Origin: Agarilytica rhodophyticola | GTDB taxonomy: Bacteria; Pseudomonadota; Gammaproteobacteria; Pseudomonadales; Cellvibrionaceae | Reading direction: 5' to 3' | NCBI RefSeq assembly: GCF_002157225.2 | Contig: NZ_CP020038.1 | Coordinates: 434,001-498,000 of the forward strand | Length of the DNA: 64,000 nucleotides | Part shown: in pieces, positions 11,965 through 21,126 of the stretch | How positions within the stretch are numbered: position 1 is the stretch's first letter | Layout: each line of letters opens with the position of its first letter | Program-made: the position numbers and the translations under genes | The notes under the pieces: model-generated | Databases searched by the model: none | Seen by the model: the letters and a program-made list of their open reading frames with translations, nothing else | Told to the model about the DNA's origin: nothing

Positions 11965-12615
11965 CTAAGGCATAATTTGCTCAAAGTGCTCTATACCCAG
12001 AAACTCCTCGGGCAAGTGCGAAGGTCGCATGCTGTCAGGAGAAGTAATGCATACGAGATGCTCTATACCAAAAGTTTGTGCACTGCGCAGTATGCGCGGT
12101 GTATCGTCAATAAATATTGTACGAGACCTATCAAAAGATTCTTTTTCGATCAACTGGTGCCAAAACGCTTGTTCTTCTTTCGGTGTTTGGAATTCATGCG
12201 AGGAAATAACAATATCAAGCCATTTATCTATATTGGTGACATCTAGCTTAATTTCCAAGCCTATAGGATGAGAATTAGTGATTAATACGAGTTTTTTGCC
12301 CATATCTTTCAAACGAATAAGAAATTGCTCTGCGAAGGGGCGAACTTTAATCTTATGGCGTATTTCTCCCTTGAGTTGGGCCATATCCATTTGTGTAAGC
12401 TGTGACCAATGATCTAAGCAGTACCATTGCAGCGTTCCCTCATATTCGCGTATCTTCGCCACTAAGTACTCTTGCGCCTCTTCAGCACTTATTCCATGGG
12501 CCTGGGCATAACGTTCTGGTAGATGGTGAAACCAGAAATAATGATCAAAGTGCAGATCAAGTAAGGTGCCATCCATGTCTAAAAGTACGGTATCTATCGT
12601 TTGCCAATCAATCAT
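11965..12615 (-). CDS. yrfG: HAD-family GMP/IMP nucleotidase YrfG
   Basis: A 216-residue HAD hydrolase. Motif I is LLDMDGTLLDL (nucleophile Asp13 in my count), motif II VLITNSHP, motif III Lys near EFQTPKEEQ, and motif IV FIDDTPR. In E. coli YrfG dephosphorylates purine mononucleotides and is next to hslR, as here. It diverges from nudE, with 67 bp between the starts. Confidence 0.9.
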   Translation of the reverse strand: MIDWQTIDTVLLDMDGTLLDLHFDHYFWFHHLPERYAQAHGISAEEAQEYLVAKIREYEGTLQWYCLDHWSQLTQMDMAQLKGEIRHKIKVRPFAEQFLIRLKDMGKKLVLITNSHPIGLEIKLDVTNIDKWLDIVISSHEFQTPKEEQAFWHQLIEKESFDRSRTIFIDDTPRILRSAQTFGIEHLVCITSPDSMRPSHLPEEFLGIEHFEQIMP

Positions 12616-12627
12616 AAACGGTATAAT
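12600..12627 (+). promoter_or_regulatory. Putative promoter for nudE-cysQ
   Basis: A perfect TATAAT (12622-12627), with TTGCCA (12601-12606) 15 bp upstream, or TTTGCC with 16 bp. The -35 falls in the first codons of yrfG on the other strand. TAGGAG before the nudE ATG is a good ribosome site. Confidence 0.45.
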
Positions 12628-12682
12628 GCCCAGTTATATTAGTTAACAGGTGCTAATTTACCACCAGTCTTAGGAGACTATT

Positions 12683-13231
12683 ATGCCTCAACCCCCCAAA
12701 ATTCTCACTCGCCAAGAAGTGGATGGTAGCCACCTATTCAAAGTTGATAGAGTTGATCTTGAATTCAGCAATGGTGAAAGGAGAACCTACCAATATCTCA
12801 AGTCTGGCCAAACAGCTGCCGTTATTATTGTGCCTATGCTGGATGACAAAACTGTGCTTCTGATTGAAGAGTTTGCCATTGGTTTAGAACGCTATGAGCT
12901 AGGCCTGCCTAAAGGACGTGTTGACCCTGGCGAAAACCATATTCAAGCGGCGAATCGAGAGCTTAAGGAAGAAGCTGGCTACGGTGCGAGAAAGTTGGAC
13001 ATGCTAAGTTGCTTATCTCAGTCACCTAATTACATGCAACACCAGACTCAGATTGTGCTAGCGCGAGACCTCTATCCTGAAAAGCTTGAAGGTGATGAAC
13101 CAGAACCGATGCGGGTTTGTCCGTTCTCTATTGATGATATCCCGGCAATTACGGCATTGGAAAACGTTTCTGAGGCACGCACCATTGCTGCGCTCTACAT
13201 GGCTCGTGACTGGATGCACAATAATGCCTGA
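12683..13231 (+). CDS. nudE: ADP compounds hydrolase NudE (Nudix)
   Basis: A 182-residue Nudix hydrolase with a full Nudix box, GRVDPGENHIQAANRELKEE followed by AGY. The family cleaves ADP-ribose, NADH and Ap3A-type compounds to AMP plus the phosphorylated partner. Identification as NudE rests on the motif and on the location divergent to yrfG-hslR-hslO, the same as in E. coli. It overlaps cysQ by 8 bp. Confidence 0.93.
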   Translation: MPQPPKILTRQEVDGSHLFKVDRVDLEFSNGERRTYQYLKSGQTAAVIIVPMLDDKTVLLIEEFAIGLERYELGLPKGRVDPGENHIQAANRELKEEAGYGARKLDMLSCLSQSPNYMQHQTQIVLARDLYPEKLEGDEPEPMRVCPFSIDDIPAITALENVSEARTIAALYMARDWMHNNA

Positions 13232-14072
13232 GCAACCGCTATCTCCTCTTAATTACAATGAGCTTATTGATCAACTTATTCCTATATGCAGTGAAGCCGC
13301 TAAGGCAATACTTGATGTTTATTATGGAAGCGATAGCTTTGATGTAGCAACTAAGTCAGACGATTCTCCTGTGACCAGAGCGGATCTCGCTGCTAACAGC
13401 ATTATTTATTCGCGCCTACAAGCATTAACACCAGACATCCCGATTATCACTGAGGAAATGGAGCTTGCGCCTTACAGAGAGAGAAAAAATTGGTCGTGCT
13501 ATTGGTTAGTTGATCCCCTTGATGGCACTAAAGAATTTATTAAGCGTAATCATCAATTTACGATAAATATCGCTCTAGTGGAGCGAAATAGGGTCAAAAT
13601 GGGAATTGTTTATGTCCCCGTTTCACATACTATTTATGGCGGTATTGTTGGCGAAGGAGCCTTTAAAACTGTCGATTCTGAACGTTGTAGTATTCGTACA
13701 AGAAACCTTGAACAACGGCTGCAAGAGAGTCAAGCCATTGAGGTTGTTGCCAGTATTAACCACTGTAACGATGCCACTAACAAGATTATTTCTGACCTAG
13801 AAAGTAACATCGCTAAAGTATCCAGGCGTTCGATTGGTAGTTCACTAAAATTTTGTTTGCTGGCTGAAGGTGTTGCTGACGTATATCCGCGTATGGCTCC
13901 TACATGCGAATGGGATACCGCCGCTGCCCAGGCTGTGCTTGAAGCTGCTGGTGGTGTAGTTTATCAATTAAATTTAACGCCATTAAAATATAATACCAAA
14001 GATAATCTGTTAAACCCTTATTTTATTGCCTGTGGCGATAAGACCTATGATTGGAATTTCTTGGCTAACTAA
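13224..14072 (+). CDS. cysQ: 3'(2'),5'-bisphosphate nucleotidase CysQ
   Basis: A 282-residue inositol-monophosphatase-fold enzyme that hydrolyses PAP, a by-product of sulfate assimilation, to AMP. Metal-site motifs are visible: ITEEMELAPY (Glu ligand), DPLDGTKEF, and EWDTAAAQAVLEAAGG near the C-terminus. A frame open as far as 13086 would lie inside nudE; ATG 13224, overlapping the nudE stop by 8 bp, gives the usual family length and indicates translational coupling. Confidence 0.93.
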   Translation: MPEQPLSPLNYNELIDQLIPICSEAAKAILDVYYGSDSFDVATKSDDSPVTRADLAANSIIYSRLQALTPDIPIITEEMELAPYRERKNWSCYWLVDPLDGTKEFIKRNHQFTINIALVERNRVKMGIVYVPVSHTIYGGIVGEGAFKTVDSERCSIRTRNLEQRLQESQAIEVVASINHCNDATNKIISDLESNIAKVSRRSIGSSLKFCLLAEGVADVYPRMAPTCEWDTAAAQAVLEAAGGVVYQLNLTPLKYNTKDNLLNPYFIACGDKTYDWNFLAN

Positions 14073-14428
14073 TCAGATTTGCCCTGCTCGGGGGCTCTTG
14101 ATAAGCGATTTAGGTATAAAGCTCTTAGTTTTATTTAAAAAATAACGATAAAAACAAGTAATTAAAAATTCGTTTTAATTCGTTAAAAAGCCTAATTTAT
14201 TCGTAAAAATACGCTTTTTTTACTCTTTTAAAATAAAAAGTTTTTGTTGTTTTTTTTGAAAAAAATGCCACACAAAAAAAATATCACAATTTGAGTCAAT
14301 GAAAGGAATTCGACGACTAAATATAATTTTGTTTAACTAATGTATACCAAGATATGCTATTAATATTTGCCCAGCTCCGAAATTTTACCTGAGCGATTAA
14401 AGTAGTATGTTTAAGGTATGAGTGAACA
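14073..14428. other. AT-rich gene-free region after cysQ
   Basis: Very AT-rich, with runs of T and A and repeated ATTCGTTAAAAA-like words around 14160-14215. No gene is seen, and no strong hairpin that would end cysQ. Confidence 0.4.
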
Positions 14429-14635
14429 ATGACAAGACTTAGACCGAAATTATTGGAAAATAGGAATTTTAACGATAGCGACGCGCTTATTAGCCAATTG
14501 AAAAGGGAAATTTCTTGTTTAGAACGACAGTTTGAAAGACTCAAATTGCTTGATGGTAAGCTCGACACAGGTACCGCTAATACCTATCGCGATATGATTT
14601 TTAGTCGAAAGGAAATGTTGCAAAACCTTATATGA
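14429..14635 (+). CDS. Small hypothetical protein, helical
   Basis: A 68-residue charged protein predicted to be mostly helix (LISQLKREISCLERQFERLK has coiled-coil heptads). No signal peptide or membrane segment, and I do not recognise the family. The ATG has only a weak AAGG upstream (14413-14416). The stop codon lies inside a 17-bp palindrome (14630-14646). Regulator accessory proteins and small structural proteins of this type exist, but no role can be assigned. Confidence 0.5.
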   Translation: MTRLRPKLLENRNFNDSDALISQLKREISCLERQFERLKLLDGKLDTGTANTYRDMIFSRKEMLQNLI

Positions 14636-14646
14636 CAATGTCATAT
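14630..14646. repeat. 17-bp palindrome at a stop codon
   Basis: ATATGACA-A-TGTCATAT, perfect, spanning the stop of the 68-residue gene. It could be an operator or an RNA hairpin. No T-tract follows. Confidence 0.5.
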
Positions 14647-14899
14647 GGGCTTTGCAGCTTTAGCACTAGCATTTATATTTTCGTTAATTCCAATTGCCAA
14701 TACAATATACAGCATTATTTCCCCGGGCATAATAATGGTTGTGCTCAATACTTTGTGGTGTATGAATACTCGCACGAAGTTTTAAATCATCGTAAACTAG
14801 AGCTTGTTTAGTTATATTAGCAGGCGTCAGCTGCCCGAAGTTTGGCTCATGCATCCTTATGGGGCTAAATGAAATAGTTTACATGGTAAAAATTTAAAA

Positions 14900-15622
14900 A
14901 TGAATAAAGGTAAGATTCTTATAACGGGTGCCAGCCGGAGGCTAGGGCTTTTTCTGTGTCGTAATTTTTTAGGGAGCGGCTATCAGGTATTGGCTTTAAC
15001 TCGCTCTTCATCTTCCGAACTAAGGGATTTAGCACGTGACGAGTCGCTGCGTATTATTGAAGTGCAGAACTACCAAACAGGCTCTGTGCAGTCTGCAATA
15101 GAGAATATAAAGTCCACAGAAGATAAGCTGTTTGCAATTGTTCACAACAGTTCCGTATTTGAGAAAGATAGTTTAGAGGGTGTTTACTCTGCTGAAAACT
15201 ATCACTCATTATTTGAAATTCACATGAGTTTGCCTGCACAGTTAAATTTTGGTTTAGCTGATCTTCTTTACGATGATGATAACCCTGGTAATATAATTCA
15301 CGTAACAGATATATACGCAGATAATCCTAATTCAGATTATATCCTCTACTGCTCTACCAAAGCCGCTTTAGAAAACCTATCAAAAGGTTTTGCCAAAAAA
15401 TTCGCACCAGGTATAAGAGTGAATGCTATTCAACCCGGTCCTATTAAGTTCCTACCGAGTCATAGCGAAGAACAAAAACAAAAAGTATTGGATGAAACAC
15501 TATTGCAATACGAGGGAGGCTTTATGCCAATCTATCAAGCTATCAGCGGCGTTTTGCAAAATCCGTATATGACTGGAAGTAGTATCAAAGTCGACGGTGG
15601 CAGGGCCCTTGGACGAGGGTAA
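14900..15622 (+). CDS. folM: FolM-like short-chain dehydrogenase (dihydromonapterin/dihydrofolate reductase type)
   Basis: A 240-residue SDR. The cofactor motif TGASRRLG is the pteridine-reductase variant of TGxxxGxG, with Arg favouring NADPH; the catalytic Tyr-x3-Lys is YCSTK, followed by RVNAIQPGPI. FolM reduces dihydromonapterin and dihydrofolate. A FolK-like gene on the opposite strand supports a pterin role. The last 123 bp overlap that gene antisense. No clear ribosome site precedes the ATG. Confidence 0.75.
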   Translation: MNKGKILITGASRRLGLFLCRNFLGSGYQVLALTRSSSSELRDLARDESLRIIEVQNYQTGSVQSAIENIKSTEDKLFAIVHNSSVFEKDSLEGVYSAENYHSLFEIHMSLPAQLNFGLADLLYDDDNPGNIIHVTDIYADNPNSDYILYCSTKAALENLSKGFAKKFAPGIRVNAIQPGPIKFLPSHSEEQKQKVLDETLLQYEGGFMPIYQAISGVLQNPYMTGSSIKVDGGRALGRG

Positions 15623-16027
15623 GCCAAAGCTTGTCAGATCGACACTGTGAGATTGCGTGTCGATAACTTCTTTAATATAAAGCTCTTTTTGTTGATCAAG
15701 AAAATTGTTATCTTGGTCTTTCGAAAAACCTAATATATCTATATCTGCCACACGATCCTTTTTACTTCTTTGAGGATCGCTGCGGTCACGGCCCAAAGTT
15801 ATTTCTATAGAGTTTAGAATGTTTTTAACTTCAACTTCGTTTTTTGGCGAAAAGGCAATTGCTATTGAGTTAAGAAAAACATTTTGACTCACAATATTTT
15901 GAGGTTGTGTATAAACGAAAGGATATATAACTATAGGGCCAAAGTGTTGACTTAACATTTTGACTATATTAACCGCATTATGCTCCGGCTCAATATTAGT
16001 GCCTATTGAAAAATAATAAAACATCAT
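15500..16027 (-). CDS. folK: FolK-like 6-hydroxymethyl-dihydropterin pyrophosphokinase
   Basis: A 175-residue protein matching the HPPK pattern: N-terminal YYFSIGTNIEPEHN, then GRDRSDPQRSKKDRVADIDI, which carries the ATP-binding and metal-binding Asp pair (DID). It would pyrophosphorylate 6-hydroxymethyl-dihydropterin for folate, or be a paralogue for another pterin. The last 41 codons are antisense to the 3' end of the FolM-like gene, an extension the catalytic core does not need. Convergent with folM; probably a secondary folK copy. Confidence 0.75.
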   Translation of the reverse strand: MMFYYFSIGTNIEPEHNAVNIVKMLSQHFGPIVIYPFVYTQPQNIVSQNVFLNSIAIAFSPKNEVEVKNILNSIEITLGRDRSDPQRSKKDRVADIDILGFSKDQDNNFLDQQKELYIKEVIDTQSHSVDLTSFGLPSSKGPATVDFDTTSSHIRILQNAADSLIDWHKASLVLQ

Positions 16028-16066
16028 ATTGACCCTGTTTTAAGTGTACTCAACTTTAACCGTTAG

Positions 16067-16106
16067 TTAATCCGGCACATTAATAGCTATTAACATACCG
16101 GATTAA
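16067..16106. repeat. 40-bp near-perfect palindrome after aas
   Basis: Arms 16067-16086 and 16087-16106 pair at 17 of 20 positions (outer arms TTAATCCGG / CCGGATTAA, centre TTAATAGCTATTAA). It lies directly after the aas stop and upstream of folK on the minus strand. There is no T-tract, so it may be a weak terminator or an mRNA 3'-end stabiliser. Confidence 0.5.
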
Positions 16107-16110
16107 AAAA

Positions 16111-19100
16111 TTAAGCAAAAGCCTCTTTGGCAATAAGTTTTGCTTTAGAAAAATCTGTCTTACCCGTACCAAGTTTGGGCAGCGTTTCAACTCGTAATAT
16201 TTGTGAAGGGATCATCAAAGTATTGCAAGCGTTTTCTATCATAGCAGATTTCACATCGGCTAATGTAATATCAATATCACTTAGGAGAATTATTTTCTCA
16301 CCTTTTTTGTCATCGGGCAGGTTTATCGCAACCACTTCTAGTTCAGGGTACTGCTGTTGTAAACTTGAACAAATAGCATTCTCGACAGCCGCAAGGCTTA
16401 TCATTTCTCCACCAAGTTTGGCAAAGCGTGAATAGCGATCGACAATGGTTAAAAAACCATCGCTGTCTAAACGTCCTTTGTCACCGGTAACATACCAGCG
16501 TGTATTATTTATATATTTGATAACCTCTTCGGTTTTCTCTGTATTATTAAGATAACCTTGCATTACTTGGGCGCCGCCAATCAATATCATACCATCGGTA
16601 TCTGTCGGTAATTCCTGCCAAGTTTCAGGGTCTACAATTTTAAAGCTGGTGCCTGGTAAAGGCATGCCCACAGTGCCAATTTTGCCACCGAGCTGTACTT
16701 TCCAATAATTAATATCCAATGAATCGGGCAAGTTAACGCCGGCTACAGGAGTTGTTTCTGTTGCGCCATAACCTTCGAAAATATCTTTATTGAACTTTAA
16801 CTTAAATGCTTGTCGTACCTCGGGATTAAGCTTTTCTGCTCCAGAGATAACAACGCGCAAGCTATTGAGCATTAATGGATGAACTTTGCTGTTACGGCAG
16901 TACAAGCGTAAGAAAGTTGATGTACCACACATAATGGTTGCTCGATATTTGGCAACAGCCTTACTAATCCCTACTACATCTGTAGGGTCAGGATGACATA
17001 CCAAGGGGAGCCCTTCAATTAATGGTAAAAATTGCGTAACTGTCAGGCCAAAAGCATGGAACAGTGGCAGTGATGCCATAACCACATCTTTATCTTCCAT
17101 ATTAAGTACATCTGAAATTTGCTTTAAGTTAGCCATAAAATTAACGTGGCTGAGCTTTATTCCTTTTGGAGCACCCTCACTACCGCTGGAAAATAAAATT
17201 GCAGCAGTACTATCACTGTTCTGTTTGCGACAATACAAAGGTTTAAGTATCCAGCTTGGAAGAATTTTAACCAGAGCGAAGGTGGTGACAAATTCCGCTT
17301 TAGAGATTTCTGATTTTATATCTTCAAGATAAATTACTTTGCTGGCAGTCAAGGCTTCAGCTAAATCTATTCCCTTGGCTTCAAGCTTTTTTAAGAATTT
17401 CTTCGAGGTATAAACAGTTTTAATCTCCGCCTGCTCGATAGCAGATTTTACGGCTTGCGTACTGGCGGTATAATTCAGATTGACGATCGTCTTGCCTAAT
17501 AACAAGGTCGCCATATTGGCAAGCATGCCACCTGCGCTAGTAGGTACCAGCAGGCCAATGTTTTGTTCTGGACTTATATTTTTAATTCTTTTGCTAAAGG
17601 CGATAGCCGCAGTTAAGGCCCGCAAGGCAGATAATGGTTCACTGGTAGTATCTGCTATCGCCATTTCGCTTCCCTGACGTTTTGATGTTTCTATCCAAGC
17701 ATGTGCCAAGGTAGGTAATGTATTAGCATGGCTTTGCCAAGAACTGATGGATAAATCAAACACGCGTCGTTTTAGTACATCAGCAGTTGTCATTCGGTCT
17801 ATGGGTTCTCCAAAGGCAACCACAATATCTCGTTTCCAGGCAGCTTTATTATGATGCTTTAATTTTTCTGACGAGCGAGAAAATTGGCTACCCCAAAGCC
17901 CTCTTAGATAAAAAGGTAAAATCACTACATTTTCATCGGCTGCTTGTGCTGCATGTTCGTAGCCACGTCTAAATTCTGCCAAGTGGCCTGTGCGGCTGAG
18001 AGTGCCTTCGGGAAACAAGCACACAACATTCCCTTGGTTTAGTAGATCAGTAACAATGTTGAGAGAGTTCTTACTATTGGGGCCTTGCTCAATGGGTACA
18101 CAGCCAAAAAGTTTGAAGAACCATGTTAAGTACCAGCGCTCATAAATACTTTTGAGCATGACAAATTGTACAGGACGAGGGCTTGCTATTTGCACGATGG
18201 CCCAGTCTATCCAGCTAATATGGTTGCCTAAAAGTAATACGCCACCGCTACTGGGGATATTCTTCATACCTTGCACATTTACGCGGTAGCGTCGTGACAT
18301 AAGGTAAGACAGTATGAAACGCACCAAGCTTTGGGGCAGCTTATAAACTGTATAACAACCGCCAACAACGGCAAATATTGCGGTAAGAAATAACAACTGC
18401 TTACTACTTATGCCAGCGAAGGCAAATACCGCTGCAAGCACTAGGAAAAACAACATGGAAATATTTTGAATGAGGTTATTTCCTGCTAGTACTTTCCCTA
18501 GCTCTTTTTCTTCGGCGTAAAATTGAATCATGGCATTTAAAGGGACGATAAACATTCCTCCCATGGTGCCTATAAACAAAAAGCTCAGTCCCATAAACAG
18601 CTGACTCGTAAGAGTTGGCAATACCCAAAGACCAATGGCAATTCCGGCTGCGCCAATAGGAATCAAGCCTGTTTCGATATAATTTTTGGAGACACGGCTG
18701 GCAATGATGGAACCTATAGCAATGCCCAAACCTGTCGATGCAAGAATAGCCTGAATAACGATGGTATTTACTTCGCCAGTCTGTTCTTTTGCAAAAGCGG
18801 GGAAGGAGGCAAGCATGACTTGACCAATAGACCAAAACATTGCCAAACCAATTATAGATAGACGAATAATATCCCGCTGTAATATGGGTTGAAGATTTTG
18901 CTTAACTAACTTGCCAGAAGCGTAGGCTTTAATGTCGAAAGCTTCACTCGTCTCGGGGTAATCCTTCTGTGGTAAACGATACATCATCACTAGTTCGACG
19001 ATACTGTTAAACACTAAAATCACGCCAATAGGAACCAATGTTGTTAGAATCTCAGAAGTGTTCGCTGGGTCTTCTGGATACATCGACTCGAATAAGATAG

Positions 19101-19575
19101 AAAACACCAAGGTGCCAGATAGAATTGCGATAATAGAGATAGCAGACACAACACCATTGGCTTCAGCTAAGTGTTGTTTACCAAAAAAGCCTCTGATATA
19201 GCCAAATTTGGCAGGCGAATAAAACGCTGACTGAGCCGCGAGCAGGAAGGTCATTGCAAAGGCAATCCAGAACCAGCCAAAGGCATAGCAAACTGTGATG
19301 CCTACGGTTAGGAAGACCGCGGCCCATGCCGCCTTCTGCATGACTGCGTGCTTAGGGTAGCGATCTGAAGTATGGCCTGCTGGACTAAATAACAGGATAA
19401 ATGGCAATAGAATCAAACCATTGATGATAGCTGTCAGAATGACCTGCTCTTTGCCATCATACATTTTGAAAATAGTGTTTTGGATGACTATCTTATGACC
19501 CAAGTCGACAAAAGCATTGAGGAAAACCGCAATCAGGAATGGCAAGGCGCCAGCATGTTTAAATAGGTTTTTCAT
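16111..19575 (-). CDS. aas: Aas-type fusion: MFS transporter, lysophospholipid acyltransferase and acyl-ACP synthetase
   Basis: A 1154-residue inner-membrane protein. Residues 1-420: about 12 membrane helices of the LplT-type MFS lysophospholipid flippase. Residues 430-640: a PlsC acyltransferase with GNHISWID and CLFPEGTLSRTG. Residues 640-1154: an AMP-binding acyl-ACP/acyl-CoA synthetase (LFSSGSEGAPKGIKLSH, YGATETTP, YVTGDKGRLD). In E. coli LplT and Aas are separate genes; here transport, activation and re-acylation are fused. ATG 19575 is chosen; a TTG 12 bases upstream is possible. The role is recycling of lysophosphatidylethanolamine. Confidence 0.92.
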   Translation of the reverse strand: MKNLFKHAGALPFLIAVFLNAFVDLGHKIVIQNTIFKMYDGKEQVILTAIINGLILLPFILLFSPAGHTSDRYPKHAVMQKAAWAAVFLTVGITVCYAFGWFWIAFAMTFLLAAQSAFYSPAKFGYIRGFFGKQHLAEANGVVSAISIIAILSGTLVFSILFESMYPEDPANTSEILTTLVPIGVILVFNSIVELVMMYRLPQKDYPETSEAFDIKAYASGKLVKQNLQPILQRDIIRLSIIGLAMFWSIGQVMLASFPAFAKEQTGEVNTIVIQAILASTGLGIAIGSIIASRVSKNYIETGLIPIGAAGIAIGLWVLPTLTSQLFMGLSFLFIGTMGGMFIVPLNAMIQFYAEEKELGKVLAGNNLIQNISMLFFLVLAAVFAFAGISSKQLLFLTAIFAVVGGCYTVYKLPQSLVRFILSYLMSRRYRVNVQGMKNIPSSGGVLLLGNHISWIDWAIVQIASPRPVQFVMLKSIYERWYLTWFFKLFGCVPIEQGPNSKNSLNIVTDLLNQGNVVCLFPEGTLSRTGHLAEFRRGYEHAAQAADENVVILPFYLRGLWGSQFSRSSEKLKHHNKAAWKRDIVVAFGEPIDRMTTADVLKRRVFDLSISSWQSHANTLPTLAHAWIETSKRQGSEMAIADTTSEPLSALRALTAAIAFSKRIKNISPEQNIGLLVPTSAGGMLANMATLLLGKTIVNLNYTASTQAVKSAIEQAEIKTVYTSKKFLKKLEAKGIDLAEALTASKVIYLEDIKSEISKAEFVTTFALVKILPSWILKPLYCRKQNSDSTAAILFSSGSEGAPKGIKLSHVNFMANLKQISDVLNMEDKDVVMASLPLFHAFGLTVTQFLPLIEGLPLVCHPDPTDVVGISKAVAKYRATIMCGTSTFLRLYCRNSKVHPLMLNSLRVVISGAEKLNPEVRQAFKLKFNKDIFEGYGATETTPVAGVNLPDSLDINYWKVQLGGKIGTVGMPLPGTSFKIVDPETWQELPTDTDGMILIGGAQVMQGYLNNTEKTEEVIKYINNTRWYVTGDKGRLDSDGFLTIVDRYSRFAKLGGEMISLAAVENAICSSLQQQYPELEVVAINLPDDKKGEKIILLSDIDITLADVKSAMIENACNTLMIPSQILRVETLPKLGTGKTDFSKAKLIAKEAFA

Positions 19576-19640
19576 GAGCAAGTCCAAGTTTTGTTTATTT
19601 GTGAAATTAGTGTTGCTATATTGATCTTAAGTGCTCGATT

Positions 19641-19670
19641 TTGCAACTTTAAACTAATATGGCGTATTAT
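19641..19670 (+). promoter_or_regulatory. Putative promoter for the HTH regulator
   Basis: TTGCAA (19641-19646), an 18-bp spacer, and TATTAT (19665-19670, 5 of 6). It lies in the divergent gap between aas and the plus-strand regulator. Confidence 0.4.
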
Positions 19671-19729
19671 AGTTCACTTAAAGTATTATTTTTTGATACC
19701 TTTAGTTGGTCAATCATCGAGTAGATATT

Positions 19730-20467
19730 ATGGCTCAAACACCGGCATTACTAGCAACTCTAAAAAAACAGCTCAAAGCTCATGGTAAAACCTACGCTGA
19801 TTTAGCACTGGCCTTAGATTTGAGTGAAGCATCGGTAAAACGTTTATTTGCCGAGCAAAGTTTCACCTTACAACGTTTGGAGGCCGCCTGCGCATTTATT
19901 GGTATCCAGTTGGAAGAGCTAGTTGGACTCATGGCACAGGAACAATTACAACTAAGACAGCTTACAGAACAGCAGGAAAAAGAGATTGCAGAAGACTTAC
20001 TGTTATTACTGGTTACAGTCAGTGTTATTAACGGATTTACTATGCGCGATTTACTCGAGCAGTATGAGATTAGTGAAGTAGAGTGTATTCGTAAGTTGGC
20101 CCACCTTGACCGTTTAAAAATTATTGAGCTACTACCGAATAACCGTGTGAAACTGCTGGTTGCTCCCAATTTTAGATGGTTGCCCAACGGCCCTATACAG
20201 AAGTTTTTTTTGGAAAAGGTTCAGCGGCAATTTTTCACCAGTCAATTTGACGATGAAGATCAAAAACTTATTGTTCTCAATGGTATTTTATCCAAAGCTT
20301 CCAACTCTGAGCTACAGAAGAAAATGCAACGCCTCGCGCGCGAGTTTAATGAACTTATGCAAAGTGATGCAGGTGTTCCTATGTCTGAAAGATTTGGAAC
20401 TACTATGGTAATGGCAATGCGACCTTGGGAATACGAATTGTTTAAGCAATACCTCCGTTCCAAATAG
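19730..20467 (+). CDS. Cro/CI-type HTH transcriptional regulator with a C-terminal sensory region
   Basis: A 245-residue protein. An N-terminal helix-turn-helix spans residues 12-60 (KTYADLALALDLSEASVKRL). The remainder has Glu/Gln-rich helices and a conserved-looking block (NFRWLPNGPIQKFFLEKVQ) of unknown fold, typical of a family of gammaproteobacterial XRE-like regulators. ATG 19730 has GAG eight bases upstream; an in-frame TTG at 19706 is rejected. It diverges from aas, which it might regulate (inference only). Confidence 0.8.
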   Translation: MAQTPALLATLKKQLKAHGKTYADLALALDLSEASVKRLFAEQSFTLQRLEAACAFIGIQLEELVGLMAQEQLQLRQLTEQQEKEIAEDLLLLLVTVSVINGFTMRDLLEQYEISEVECIRKLAHLDRLKIIELLPNNRVKLLVAPNFRWLPNGPIQKFFLEKVQRQFFTSQFDDEDQKLIVLNGILSKASNSELQKKMQRLAREFNELMQSDAGVPMSERFGTTMVMAMRPWEYELFKQYLRSK

Positions 20468-20859
20468 CAAAAATGATGAACGTGGAACCTCCAGCATAAG
20501 GATCTACATTTTCAATTTCCTAATAATACTGGATTCTATCAAAGCGGTTTTTTGTGCTAAATGCACATAGATTAAGCTTAAGTTTGCAGAAATATAAAAG
20601 CATCCTATTGAATAGGAAGATACACATATTTCCTATGAATATCTTGGCAATATAAAAGTCTTATAAAAAGTTAATTTTTTTTGGCGCCGTATTGCCTTTT
20701 TGTGCGCTGTTTTTCTTAAATATTTAAATAACTTTTATTAAGATCAATTTGATCTAATGTTTAAATATAAAAATGGCGACTGCGTCGATTTTTTTTTCAG
20801 TTTCTAGTCTATCTTTATAAGTTCAGAAGCCTTTAAAACATAGAGTGCGGAGTTGAACT
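20468..20859. other. Gene-free region with two small palindromes
   Basis: AT-rich. Contains AGATCAA-T-TTGATCT (20741-20755), an operator-like dyad about 100 bp before the next ATG, and a shorter repeat TCCTATT/AATAGGA near 20605. No gene is seen. Confidence 0.45.
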
Positions 20860-21126
20860 ATGCAAGATAGATCTTGGATGCTTAATCCAAAAGCGATACG
20901 ACAAGCAAAGCAATGCATAAATTTAATTAAGAGTTTGACTGGAAAGCGTGTAAAACTTTCAGATCCAGACTTCATTCAAGTATTACATGAGCATGTGGAA
21001 AAAACAGGCTCACGTAACTTGCGCGATGCTTATACAAGATTAATCGCCATGGCAGGTGTCGGTTTTGTCGTACAAAGTTTAAGACCCCAACATGAGTCCT
21101 TTAATATGACGGCTAAAAAAGCCTAG
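20860..21126 (+). CDS. Small hypothetical protein
   Basis: An 88-residue, mostly helical basic protein (SWMLNPKAIRQAKQCINLIK at the start), no signal peptide. I do not recognise it. GGAG stands about eight bases before the ATG, and the 15-bp dyad at 20741-20755 may be its operator. Size and charge would suit a small regulator or a nucleic-acid-associated protein, but no known DNA-binding motif is visible. Confidence 0.6.
   Translation: MQDRSWMLNPKAIRQAKQCINLIKSLTGKRVKLSDPDFIQVLHEHVEKTGSRNLRDAYTRLIAMAGVGFVVQSLRPQHESFNMTAKKA

Noticed and set aside
13086-13223. Longer N-terminus for CysQ
   Set aside because: It lies entirely inside nudE; the ATG at 13224 gives the family length and an 8-bp coupling overlap.
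18476-18835. 119-residue frame inside aas
   Set aside because: Same-strand shadow frame of the MFS region; Cys/Arg/His-rich, no start signal.
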